Origin: Pseudomonas putida
GTDB taxonomy: Bacteria > Pseudomonadota > Gammaproteobacteria > Pseudomonadales > Pseudomonadaceae
Direction: 5' to 3'
Assembly: GCF_028682635.1 (NCBI RefSeq)
Contig: NZ_JANHLK010000001.1
Location: forward strand, 186,001 to 250,000
DNA length: 64,000 nt
How positions within the stretch are numbered: the first letter of the stretch is position 1; each line of letters opens with the position of its first letter. The notes beneath the pieces are model-generated. The model had not been told where the DNA came from. It searched no databases and saw nothing but the letters and a program-made list of their open reading frames with translations. The translations under genes were made by a program, and so were the position numbers. Positions 26,358-35,900 of the stretch are shown in pieces.

Positions 26358-27606
26358 GGGAGCGGACACGGTGTCCTGGAGCACCGCCCGCGTTGGAGTC
26401 GGTAGCCTGCGTGCCATCCTGCTGAAAGCTCTGACGATGCTTGCAGGCCCGGCGCTGGCAGCCAAACGATTGGGCACCATTTCCCAAAGCTGTGAGAAAT
26501 TGATCAAGCATCAACTCCCCCGTTCGCTCCTCGCTACGATCTGCAGCCTGGGCCTGCTGAGCGCTAACGCTCATGCGGAAGAGCGCACGCTGCGTGTCTA
26601 CAACTGGTTCGACTACGTCGCGCCGCCGACCTTGGACAACTTCAAGAAGGAGAATGGCGCAAAGCTGGTCTACGACATCTTCGACAGCAACGAAACCCTG
26701 GAGGCCAAACTGCTCACCGGCAATTCCGGTTATGACGTGGTGGTGCCATCCGACAGTTTTCTCGCCAAGCAAATTCAGGCCAACGCGTTCCAGCCACTTG
26801 ACCGCAGCAAGCTACCCAACTGGAAGCATCTGGACCCGCAACTGATGAAGCTGATCGAAGCCAACGATCCGGGTAACCGTTTCGCCGTGCCTTATTTGTA
26901 CGGAACCGTACTGATCGGTTTTAACCCGGCCAAGGTCAAGGCTGCGCTCGGCGAAAACGCGCCGGTGGACAGCTGGGATCTGATCTTCAAGGAAGAGAAC
27001 ATTGCCAAGCTCAAGCAGTGCGGCGTGGCCCTGCTCGATTCGCCGACGGATATGATCCCCATCGCCCTCCATTACCTGGGCCTGCCGCCCAACAGCACTG
27101 AGGCCAAAGACTACGCGAAGGCCGAAGAACTGCTGAAAAAGATCCGCCCCAACGTCGCCTACTTTCACTCTTCAAAATACATGACCGATATCGCCAATGG
27201 TGACATCTGCGTGGCCGTGGGTTACTCCGGCAGTTTCTCCCAGGCGGCCAATCGCGCCAAGGAGGCCGGTAACGGCGTGGTGGTGGACATGCACTTGCCC
27301 AAGGAAGGCGCACCGGTCTGGTTCGACGTGCTGGCCATCCCTAAGGATGCGAAGAACCCGGAAGATGCCCATGCCTTTATCAACTACCTGCTGCAACCGC
27401 AGGTGATTGCCCCGATCAGCGACTTCGTCGGTTATCCCAACCCGAACAAGGACGCCACTGCTCTGGTCAACCCGGAAATCCGCAACAACCCCAATCTCTA
27501 TCCCTCCGCCGACGTCCAGGAGTCCCTCTTCGCGCTGGTGCCACTGCCGTCTAGTGCAGAACGCGCTCGCACCCGTGCATGGACCAAGCTCAAGTCGGGA
27601 ACCTAA
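26317..27606 (+). CDS. Polyamine (putrescine/spermidine-type) ABC transporter substrate-binding protein
   Basis: The PotF/SpuD-like mature domain begins at EERTLRVYNWFDYVAPPTLD and has the family segments SGYDVVVPSDSFLAKQ, YLYGTVLIGFNP, VAVGYSGSFSQA and FVGYPNPNKDA. It would bind a polyamine or agmatine in the periplasm. A Sec signal (LPRSLLATICSLGLLSANAHA) is preceded by about 61 extra residues when translation starts at the ATG 26317, which has a good ribosome site. A TTG at 26500 would give a normal-length 368-residue precursor. No ABC permease or ATPase gene is adjacent, so it must use a transporter encoded elsewhere or act in signalling. Confidence 0.88.
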   Translation: MKYKQQQPWQKIDMGADTVSWSTARVGVGSLRAILLKALTMLAGPALAAKRLGTISQSCEKLIKHQLPRSLLATICSLGLLSANAHAEERTLRVYNWFDYVAPPTLDNFKKENGAKLVYDIFDSNETLEAKLLTGNSGYDVVVPSDSFLAKQIQANAFQPLDRSKLPNWKHLDPQLMKLIEANDPGNRFAVPYLYGTVLIGFNPAKVKAALGENAPVDSWDLIFKEENIAKLKQCGVALLDSPTDMIPIALHYLGLPPNSTEAKDYAKAEELLKKIRPNVAYFHSSKYMTDIANGDICVAVGYSGSFSQAANRAKEAGNGVVVDMHLPKEGAPVWFDVLAIPKDAKNPEDAHAFINYLLQPQVIAPISDFVGYPNPNKDATALVNPEIRNNPNLYPSADVQESLFALVPLPSSAERARTRAWTKLKSGT

Positions 27607-27731
27607 AAGCTAAAAGTAAGTTGCGTTGCGTCAGTGAGGCCCAACGGAGCCAGGTTCATGGCCGATGCGGTTTCACTAGCACGCTGCGCCAATCAAGTCA
27701 CCTTGCAGACCCAGTAGCCAGTGGTAACAGC

Positions 27732-29441
27732 ATGATTGAAGTAACCGAAGTTTCCATTGCCGAGTTGCGCGCAGCCCTCGAAGCTGGTCAGACCACCTCG
27801 GTTGAACTGGTCCAGGCTTATCTCGCGCGGATCGACGCCTATGACGGCCCCGAGACGCCCACCGCCCTCAACGCGGTGGTGGTGCGCAACCCGAATGCGC
27901 TTGAAGAAGCGCAGGCCTGCGACGCCCGTCGTGCCCTTGGCGAGACCCTCGGTCCGCTCGATGGTATTCCCTATACAGCCAAGGACAGCTATCTGGTTAA
28001 AGGTCTGACCGCGGCGTCCGGCAGCCCGGCCTTCAAGGACCTGGTTGCCTATCGCGATGCATTCACCATAGAGCGCTTGCGCGGCGCCGGTGCGATCTGC
28101 CTGGGCAAGACCAATATGCCGCCCATGGCCAATGGCGGCATGCAGCGCGGCGTGTATGGCCGTGCCGAGAGCCCGTACAACGCGGACTATCTCACTGCAC
28201 CCTTCGCCTCGGGTTCCTCCAACGGCGCAGGTACGGCCACCGCTGCCAGTTTCGCCGCCTTCGGCCTTGCTGAAGAAACCTGGTCGAGCGGCCGCGGGCC
28301 GGCCTCAAACAATGGTCTGTGCGCCTATACACCGTCGCGCGGGGTGATCTCGGTGCGCGGCAACTGGCCACTGACGCCCACCATGGATGTGGTCGTGCCT
28401 TATGCCAGGACCATGGCCGACCTGCTCGAAGTGCTCGACGTGGTGGTGGCCGAAGACGCCGACAAACGTGGCGACCTATGGCGCTTGCAACCTTGGGTGG
28501 CGATCCCCAGCGTCGCCTCGGTGCGTCCTGCCTCCTACTTGGAACTGGCTGCTAGGCCCGCCGCACTCGCCGGCAAGCGCTTGGGCGTACCGCGCATGTA
28601 CATCAACTCCGACCCCGACGTGGGCACCAGCGAAGCGCCGGGTATCGGGTGGGCGACAGGCCAGCGGATCAACACCCGTGCCTCGGTGATCGCCCTCTGG
28701 GAAAACGCACGAAAGACTCTGGAAGCGGCCGGTGCAGAAGTGGTTGAGACAGACTTCCCGCTGGTCTCCAATTGCGAGGGTGATCGACCTGGAGCGCCGA
28801 CGGTGTTAACCCGCGGCCTGGTGTCCAGAGAGTTCCTCCATCACGAACTGTGGGACCTGACCGTCTGGGCGTTCGATGACTTCCTGCAAGCCAACGACGA
28901 TCCCAAACTAAACCGTCTGGCTGACGTCGACGGCCCGCAGATTTTTCCGCACGCCCCAGGCGCTCTGCCTGACCGTGAAGATGGCGCGGCCATTGGCATG
29001 GAAGAATACGTGCGCATGGCCGAGCGTGGCATCACCCCGTGGGATCAGATCACCACACTACCCGATGGCCTGCGCGGGCTGGAGCAGACCCGGCGTATCG
29101 ATCTTGAGGAGTGGATGGATCGGCTGGAGCTCGACGCTGTGATCTTCCCGGCAGTCGCCGACGTGGGCCCGGCGAATGCCGATGTCGATCCGCAATCGGC
29201 GGATATCGCCTGGAGCAACGGCATATGGGTCGCCAACGGCAACTTGGCCATCCGTCACCTCGGCGTGCCAACGGTCACCGTGCCGATGGGTGTGATGCCG
29301 GACATCGGCATGCCCGTCGGCCTGACGTTTGCTGGGCGCGCCTACGACGACTCAGCGCTGCTGCGCCTGGCGTCGGCGTTTGAGGCCACCGGATCAAAGC
29401 GCTTGATCCCGGTGCGAACCCCACCCTTGCCAGGCAGCTGA
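27732..29441 (+). CDS. Amidase-signature family hydrolase
   Basis: This 569-residue enzyme of the Ser-cisSer-Lys amidase family has the catalytic Lys in IPYTAKDSYL, the cis-Ser in FASGSSNGAGTATAAS and the nucleophile Ser in ETWSSGRGPAS. The C-terminal VPTVTVPMGVM segment is typical of the family. It would cleave an amide bond. Given its position between a polyamine-binding protein and an agmatinase, a carbamoyl- or amide-derivative of putrescine is a reasonable substrate guess, but the usual N-carbamoylputrescine amidase (AguB) is a nitrilase-family enzyme. ATG 27732 is chosen from family start; the open frame extends upstream to 27579. Confidence 0.85.
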   Translation: MIEVTEVSIAELRAALEAGQTTSVELVQAYLARIDAYDGPETPTALNAVVVRNPNALEEAQACDARRALGETLGPLDGIPYTAKDSYLVKGLTAASGSPAFKDLVAYRDAFTIERLRGAGAICLGKTNMPPMANGGMQRGVYGRAESPYNADYLTAPFASGSSNGAGTATAASFAAFGLAEETWSSGRGPASNNGLCAYTPSRGVISVRGNWPLTPTMDVVVPYARTMADLLEVLDVVVAEDADKRGDLWRLQPWVAIPSVASVRPASYLELAARPAALAGKRLGVPRMYINSDPDVGTSEAPGIGWATGQRINTRASVIALWENARKTLEAAGAEVVETDFPLVSNCEGDRPGAPTVLTRGLVSREFLHHELWDLTVWAFDDFLQANDDPKLNRLADVDGPQIFPHAPGALPDREDGAAIGMEEYVRMAERGITPWDQITTLPDGLRGLEQTRRIDLEEWMDRLELDAVIFPAVADVGPANADVDPQSADIAWSNGIWVANGNLAIRHLGVPTVTVPMGVMPDIGMPVGLTFAGRAYDDSALLRLASAFEATGSKRLIPVRTPPLPGS

Positions 29442-29586
29442 AAACCGCAATGGGGCTGGCGCGACAAACGCCAATCCAGCCCGGTCACGGCAAGCTCGAG
29501 CAACAAAAACTAACCTCTACCCCAGCGAGCACTGCGTGAGCGTATGCATGTCTGGGTCAGCTTCAGTAACCCGCATTGAGAATCCC

Positions 29587-30543
29587 ATGCTAAATGACAA
29601 TTCGATAATCGATCAGGCGATGACACGTGACAGCCTGTATGGCACCGAGGGTGAACCGACCTACGGTGGTATCACCAGCTTTATGCGGCGTCGCTACACC
29701 CGCGATTTGCGTGGCGTTGATATCGCCATTAGCGGCATCCCGTTCGATACCGCGACCAGCAATCGACCGGGCAGCCGCTTCGGACCACGGGCCATCCGCG
29801 AGGCATCGGTGCAGTCAGCCTGGGCACGTCACTGGCCTTGGGAATTTGACCCATTCGATCTGCTGGCTTGTGTCGATTATGGCGATTGCTACTTCGATTA
29901 CGGCACCCCGGAGCAGACCCCTGCAGCGATCAGGGCCCATGCCGAGCGGATTCTGGCGGCGGGTACTGCGATGCTGACCCTGGGCGGCGATCACTTCATC
30001 AGCTATCCGCTGCTGCAAGCCCACGCGGCCAAGTATGGTCCGCTGTCGTTGATCCATTTCGATGCGCACCATGACCTGGAGTCCGACGGCGAGGACAAGC
30101 GTATCGACCACGGCTCGATGTTTTATCACGCCGTCCGCGAAGGGCTGATTGATCCTGCACGGTCCATCCAGATTGGCCAGCGCACGACCAATGACGACGT
30201 CATGGGCTTTCAGGTGTTGAATGCCAGTGAAGTACATGATCGCTCTACCAAGGAACTGGCAGAAATTATCCGGGCGCGCGTTGGCGACCATCCGGTCTAT
30301 CTCACCTTCGATATCGACTGCCTCGACCCGGCATTTGCCCCTGGCACGGGGACGCCGGTCTGCGGTGGACTATCGAGCCATCAGGCCTTGGCCATTCTGC
30401 GAGGTCTGCGCGGTATCAACCTGATTGGCATGGACGTGGTGGAGGTAGCACCGCCATATGACCACGCCGAGATTACTGCGCTTGCCGGGGCCGCGTTGGC
30501 GATGGAAATGATCTGCCTATATGCCGCGCGGCATAAGCTGTAA
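29587..30543 (+). CDS. speB: Agmatinase-family ureohydrolase
   Basis: This 318-residue arginase/agmatinase fold enzyme carries the dimanganese ligands in LGGDHFISYP, HFDAHHDLESD and TFDIDCLDPAFAPGTGTP. It would hydrolyse agmatine or a related guanidino acid to urea plus an amine. Pseudomonads have several paralogues (agmatinase, guanidinobutyrase, guanidinopropionase), so substrate is uncertain; the adjacent agmatine deiminase and polyamine-binding protein favour agmatine. ATG 29587 is preferred; the frame is open back to a GTG at 29536. With aguA broken, this could be the remaining agmatine route of the cluster. Confidence 0.9.
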   Translation: MLNDNSIIDQAMTRDSLYGTEGEPTYGGITSFMRRRYTRDLRGVDIAISGIPFDTATSNRPGSRFGPRAIREASVQSAWARHWPWEFDPFDLLACVDYGDCYFDYGTPEQTPAAIRAHAERILAAGTAMLTLGGDHFISYPLLQAHAAKYGPLSLIHFDAHHDLESDGEDKRIDHGSMFYHAVREGLIDPARSIQIGQRTTNDDVMGFQVLNASEVHDRSTKELAEIIRARVGDHPVYLTFDIDCLDPAFAPGTGTPVCGGLSSHQALAILRGLRGINLIGMDVVEVAPPYDHAEITALAGAALAMEMICLYAARHKL

Positions 30544-30573
30544 ACCAGTGGTCTGGACAGCTACAGACATTTT

Positions 30574-30605
30574 CGACCAGTTGCTGTCATGACAGCAACT
30601 GGTCG
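30574..30605. repeat. 32-bp perfect palindrome after speB
   Basis: Sixteen bases (CGACCAGTTGCTGTCA) are followed without a spacer by their exact reverse complement. It starts 31 bases after the speB stop. It could act as a terminator hairpin, although it has no U-tract, or as the flank of the integrase relic just downstream. A degraded relative is visible near 23470-23580. Confidence 0.85.
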
Positions 30606-30703
30606 GTTTCTGCCTGCCCCCACCGGCCGCTTAGGGTCGAACTGCGACCCCCGCTCGTTCTGACTGATCCACCCTTATCCTCCATCAACATGGAGGACAC
30701 GCC

Positions 30704-30823
30704 ATGAATACCGCTACTAGATCCCGCCATCAGCCTTGGAACAAGGGAAAGCTTGTCGGGCAGAAAGCCCCGCTCCGGCACTGCGGTTGGAGATTTATTG
30801 CATCAGAAGCAATTGAGGCTTGA
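30704..30823 (+). pseudogene. N-terminal fragment of a tyrosine-type integrase
   Basis: A frame with a good ribosome site (GGAGG, 9 nt upstream) encodes 39 residues. The first 24, including SRHQPWNKGKLVGQKAPL, match the N-terminus of a solitary integrase family known in Pseudomonas; the sequence then loses similarity and stops. I take this as a truncated copy. The upstream 130 bases, including the palindrome, probably belong to the same element. Confidence 0.6.
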
Positions 30824-31056
30824 CAGTGCAATAGACACCTTGGGTGTCTCCCGAGAGCATATTTTGGAGAACAATAATATTTGGCCCTTGTTAGCTGTCG
30901 CTTTGGGCAGTAAACGACCCACAAGGGATGTCTTAAAAAAAGGAGGAGGCGGACTGTTTGCGATATATCAGGTTCAACGTCTACAACATCAAAGAGCTTC
31001 GGCTCCTTGATGTCTTGTGCACTGTAAATCCGAACTATCTGGCGCACTGGTAGTGT
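30824..31056. other. Intergenic remnant region
   Basis: Short open stretches exist on both strands but none has a ribosome site or recognisable domain. It separates the integrase fragment from the 3' end of the acyl-CoA synthetase gene and may be scar sequence from the lost element. Confidence 0.35.
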
Positions 31057-32604
31057 TTAGTTTGTTGTGACGGTTTTTGAGTAACGTTCGACAAGGCGGA
31101 ATTTCTGTACTTTACCGGTTGGTGTGCGTGGCAATGGGTCGTTTTGTTGCAGGACTGTCTTGGGCGTCTTGAAGCCGGCCAGGCGGGCATGGCAGAACTT
31201 GATCAAGGCCTCGTCGTCGAGGGGCTCATCTTTTGGCACCACTACCGCCGTCACCGTTTCACCCCACAACGGGTCGGGCAAGCCGATCACTGCGCAGTCA
31301 GCGACACCTGCGAAGGTTAGGATCAGGTCTTCGATCTCTGCGGCGTGAACGTTTTGACCTCCCGTCACAATGACTTCCTTTAGCCGGCCGCTGACGAACA
31401 GGTATCCCTCGTCATCGAGATAGCCGATATCGCCGGTATGGACCCAACCATCCTGAAAAGTTTCCGCTGTTTTCGCCGGACTGTCGTAATAGGCGGTTAC
31501 CGAATTAGGCGAACGACCGTAAATTTCCCCAGGCTGACCGGAAAGAAGGTCGCATCCTTGTGCGTCAACGATGCGTAATTCCGAAAACAATACCTGACGG
31601 CCGGCAGACGCCGGGTTGCGCTGGCGGTCTTCAGGGGTACTCAATGTCAGCGCGCCGGTCTCCTGCATGCCGTAATACTCGTACACGTTTGGGCAGAGTT
31701 TCAGCTGAACGCTTTCGCGAATCGATTCGGGCAATGATGAGCCGGCGAACACCAGCGCCCGCAGCGAGGTCAGGTGGCGGCTCGCCAGGCTGGGGCACGC
31801 CAGCAACATCGCCGCCATGGTTGGCACCACATTCACCACGGTGACGCCTTGCTCGTCGATGAGGCGCAGCACGGTTCGGCTTTCGAAATTGGCTAGCACA
31901 TTACATAGACCAAGCTGTATCGAGATAATTGCCCAACCGAAACCGATCCGGCCAAACATCGGGAACACAGTCAGTGCAACGTCGCGACTGGTCAGGTCGA
32001 AACTGGTAAAAATGCTGTTACCGGCGGTGCAGTTGTAGTGATTGATAACATAGCATTTGGGTAGGCCGGTTGTGCCCGAGGTGAGATTGAAATAGAACGG
32101 CTCGTCTTCTTTGATATCGACCTTCGGCTCACTGATGGAGGAGCGCGCCAGCAATGCCTCATAGTCAGTGCCAAGGGCATTGCCATCGCCGAAGCTTACG
32201 TAATGTACGACTTGCGGCAGATCGACCAACAATGGCGCCAGTGTATCGCTGAAACGGCGTTCTGCTATCAACGCGACAGCGCCAACGGCACGCATAAGTT
32301 CAATTATTTCCAAGGGCGCTAGGCGGTAGTTGAGCGGCAAGCCAACCATCCCGTTTTTAGCTAGCGCGAAATAGATCTCCACCATCTCTGCGCGATTACT
32401 GCTCAGGAAGGCTACCCGGTCGCCTTTACGCAGGCCAATATCGCTGAGGCCGTTGGCGAGGCGATTGCAGCGCTGGTTGGTCTGATCGAAACTAAAGTTT
32501 CGCCCTGTTGAAGAGCAGATAAAGGACTTCCGTTCGGGAAATCGAATCGCAGCATTGCTAAGTATTTGACCAACCAGCATTTTGCCCATGGCTTGATTTG
32601 TCAT
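31057..32604 (-). CDS. AMP-forming acyl-CoA synthetase/ligase
   Basis: This 515-residue adenylate-forming enzyme has the P-loop YFNLTSGTTGLPK, the A5 motif YEYYGMQETG, the A7/A8 region WVHTGDIGYLDDEGYLFVSG and catalytic Lys in PTGKVQ near the C-terminus. It would activate a carboxylic acid to its CoA thioester. The substrate is not evident; the neighbouring catabolic island suggests a lipid or terpenoid acid. ATG 32604 is chosen because GGGAGAAG precedes it by 5 nt, instead of an upstream frame start at 32640. Its upstream region has a C/G-run motif like those of the beta-oxidation operons. Confidence 0.9.
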   Translation of the reverse strand: MTNQAMGKMLVGQILSNAAIRFPERKSFICSSTGRNFSFDQTNQRCNRLANGLSDIGLRKGDRVAFLSSNRAEMVEIYFALAKNGMVGLPLNYRLAPLEIIELMRAVGAVALIAERRFSDTLAPLLVDLPQVVHYVSFGDGNALGTDYEALLARSSISEPKVDIKEDEPFYFNLTSGTTGLPKCYVINHYNCTAGNSIFTSFDLTSRDVALTVFPMFGRIGFGWAIISIQLGLCNVLANFESRTVLRLIDEQGVTVVNVVPTMAAMLLACPSLASRHLTSLRALVFAGSSLPESIRESVQLKLCPNVYEYYGMQETGALTLSTPEDRQRNPASAGRQVLFSELRIVDAQGCDLLSGQPGEIYGRSPNSVTAYYDSPAKTAETFQDGWVHTGDIGYLDDEGYLFVSGRLKEVIVTGGQNVHAAEIEDLILTFAGVADCAVIGLPDPLWGETVTAVVVPKDEPLDDEALIKFCHARLAGFKTPKTVLQQNDPLPRTPTGKVQKFRLVERYSKTVTTN

Positions 32605-32997
32605 TGAACTTCTCCCTGGATTTGCCGGTATCTTGCGCATTGGCCGGTCCGCGTGACATTGATTTTGTTATTGGCCGAAGTAAACAGCACGCTGAGTCAG
32701 GCAGAGGGCATGCTGCCATCATCTTATTTCCGGGATTGTTAGCCCATCCCCCCCGCGAGGAGGGGTTAAAGGGGGGCTAAGCCCATGCGTAACGGTCGCT
32801 AGATGGCACGTCCAACGACACGTCAGTTTGAAGGTGTCGTCGGACTCGGAAGCGGGTGAGTGGTTTTGCTTGATCGATTGAAGCCACAGCTGATTTCTGC
32901 CTGTCGTGCAGGGCAAGTGTTGACCCAGGCTGTGTAAAAGCTTCGGCGACAGCCGGACTGCATAAAAAGCGACCCAGGTTACTCGACCACGGTAGAT
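32605..32997. other. Intergenic region between acyl-CoA synthetase and autotransporter genes
   Basis: This region holds the 5' leader of the minus-strand acyl-CoA synthetase gene and the C/G-run element. The right part (32800-32997) lies 3' of the autotransporter gene. No further gene or clear terminator was found. Confidence 0.4.
32739..32781. promoter_or_regulatory. C/G-run motif upstream of the acyl-CoA synthetase gene
   Basis: A run of seven C at 32748-32754, GCGAGGA and then GGGG, and a second G6 at 32771-32776, lie within an inverted repeat TTAGCCC ... GGGGGGCTAA. It is one of several C6+/G6+ elements found 5' of catabolic transcription units in this window. It could be an activator site, or a hairpin of a common intergenic repeat. 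Confidence 0.4.
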
Positions 32998-35900
32998 TCA
33001 GAAGTCGTATTTGACGCCTAGCATGCCCTCGTAGCTGTGGCTGTCGCCATCGAACGATTTCGAATACCCCGCGGAGACAAATAGCGTGACTTTCTTGTCG
33101 GCCTGGTAATCAACGCCCAGGTTGGCTTCCCACCAACTCCCACCAATATCTCCCTCGAAAGGTACGAAGCCGTCGGCCGATGAGAATTCGGTCTTGGGCT
33201 GCCCCTTGAACTCATGCCAGACGCTGGGGCGCAGCCAGCCATTGGTGCGCAGAACCTCGCCCTTGTCGGTCTCGCGGAACCAGTCCTTGGCCAGGCGCAC
33301 GCCAAGGCGACCGATTAGTGAGTCGACATCCCTGAAACGCACGTCGGCAGCGACGTCATCGCTGTCATCCAGATCGATATGCGAATAGATCACCTGGGCT
33401 TGTGGTTCGAGGTACAGGTTTTCGTTCTTGTGTTGCTCATCGCCCTCATCCACCAAGAACGGATAACCGGTTTCCAGGGAGGCGGAGTAACCCCAGCCTT
33501 TGGTGTCCAGCTCATCAATGTCACCCGGCTTGGCCTCGATGTCGAAACGGTGCAATTGCAGCACGCCGTCGACGTACCCGCCGTCGGGGCCGAAGTGCGT
33601 CCAGTAACCGCCCAGGCTGTAGGCGCGCAAGACGTCATTGCCGGCGCCAAAGCCGGTGTAGTGTTCGACGCCGCCGTCAATCTTGCCGACGGCCAAGGAC
33701 AGGCCCGCCTGATCGTGGCTACCGTCGGTGTCCTCGCCGCGATACAGATCGAGACCGACCTGGAACGCCTGCATGTCATAGTCATAGGCCGGGGAATCGC
33801 CAAACGGGCCATCATGGCTGCTCTCGCGCTCGCCATTGCGGAAAATCATCCGCCCCCAACCCAGCGACGGGCCGTAGGTTTCTTCATGTTCCTTGGGCAA
33901 CGGGTCGGTGGGCATGCGGCGCTCTTCGGCAACCCGCTCGTGCAGGGTGTCGATCATGCCACGGGTATAGACCAGCGCCATGGCGGGAATGGCGCCGTAC
34001 AACGAGGTTTCCGCACGGAAGCTCGGCACCGGTGGCGCAGGCGCCGGCGTTGGCGGCTCGGGCGGAACAGGTGGTACGGGTCCATCATCCGGTGGTACGG
34101 GTGGTAAGGGTGGTAAGGGTGGTACGGGTGGTACGGGTGGTACGGGTGGCGTGGGCGGAACAGGCTCGGCAGTGGAACGCAGGTACCACGCTTCGCCATT
34201 GCTGGCATCCACGCTTGAACGTTGCAGCGTGTATTCGTAGGGACCGGCAATGGCGCGGCCACCCAGGCGGAAGGCGTTGGTCGCGGTGGTACCGCCGTTC
34301 AACGTATCCACCACCAGGATGCCGTTGCCGGTGGTCAACGCGCCTCGCCCCAACACCCCGCTGGCATCTCTGGCATTGCGGATGAGCAACGCCGTGTTGC
34401 CGGCGGCCAGCGGCGTCGCGGTGCCGCCATCGATCACCAGTTTGTCTGAAGGTGAGCCGTCTCCCTCCAGGAACGTATGGAGCGCAATGACGCCATCACC
34501 GCTGTAATTGTTGACGGTGAGGGTCTTGAATACCCCGCCCGTCGGGCCAGAGAAATCGATCAGGCTGGGGTCATTGACCAGGTTGGTCAGATTGGAATTG
34601 CCCGTTATGCGCCAGACGCTGTTGTTGCTCAGCGTCAGGTTGGAAACGCTTCCGGGCGCCGTGAAGGCCGAGCCCACCACAGTTGATCCAGAGAGGTTGA
34701 TAGTGGCAAGGCCGGGCGTCACGGGTGGGGCAGGGGCGGTGATCGGCGCAGATTGCAACGGCGGCAAGTCTCCGGTGAGTTCATCCGGGAAATCCTCGGG
34801 GCCGGTCAGGGGTGGATGCGCAGTAGCCAGTAGGGGAAAGTCATTGAGTGTGCCCACGCGCAGCCACTCACTTGCACCCGTCGCGGTCGAGTCGGTCAGG
34901 GCCACGTTGGCATCGCCGGCGATACCGATGATCGGGCCGCTGCTGTTGTTCAAGGTGCTGCGAGTGAAGTCGGCCGTGGAGACCGCCGCGGGGATGCCCA
35001 AGGCATAGAGCGCCATTGAGTTGGCACCGCTGGCCACCACCGTCGAGTCGGTGCCATTGATGCGACCGCCGATGACCGCGACAGCACCATGGGCGGTCGC
35101 GCCGTTGGTCTGGATTGAACTCTGGTTGATCGTCACCGAGGTGGGATTATCGCGGGAAAACGCACCATGCGCACCCACGCCCTGGGTCAGTACCGTGGTG
35201 CGGTTGGCCACCACATCGGCTTGCCCACGACCGGTGGGCGTCGTGCCGTAATCCTCGAGCACGGCGCGAAGGCCTGCGGCACCGGTGCCCAGGGTTGTAA
35301 TCGACGTGTCATTCAAGGTGACCGTGGCGACATCAACGGGCTGGTCATTGCGCGATTGCGCCTGTGCGCCGTGGGCATTCAGGCCACTGGTTTGCACGGT
35401 GGTGCGGTTGGCCGTGGTGTTGGCACTGAACTGAGTGCCGACCTGTTCCGCGATCGCAAATACCCCTATGCCCGATTCACCCGATGTGGTGATCCTGACG
35501 TCATTGAGGGTCGAGTTACCTCCATCGTCGGACCAGGCGCCCATGGCGGATAGCCCTGAAGTATTGACCACGGTACCGTTGGCAATCAGGGTGCCGCCGG
35601 GATTGCGTGCGCCAAGGCCATGGGCGTAGGACGACGGCCTGACCCGGTTGCCAGTGGTGGTGATCGTGCCACCGTTGAGCGTAATCGAGCCGTGCAAATC
35701 CGCGATCGCGCCCATGGCGTTATCGTCACCGCTGGTATTGATTGTCACGTTGTTCGCGGTCACCGAGCCAGGCGAGGCCGCCAGACCACTGGCGGCCAGT
35801 GCTGCGGAGTTCGGGCCGGTCGTGGTGATCGAGCTGTCGCTGATGGTGAGGTTTGCGCCATCGCGCGCCGTCACGCCGACGGCGACGGTGGGGGTCGTGG

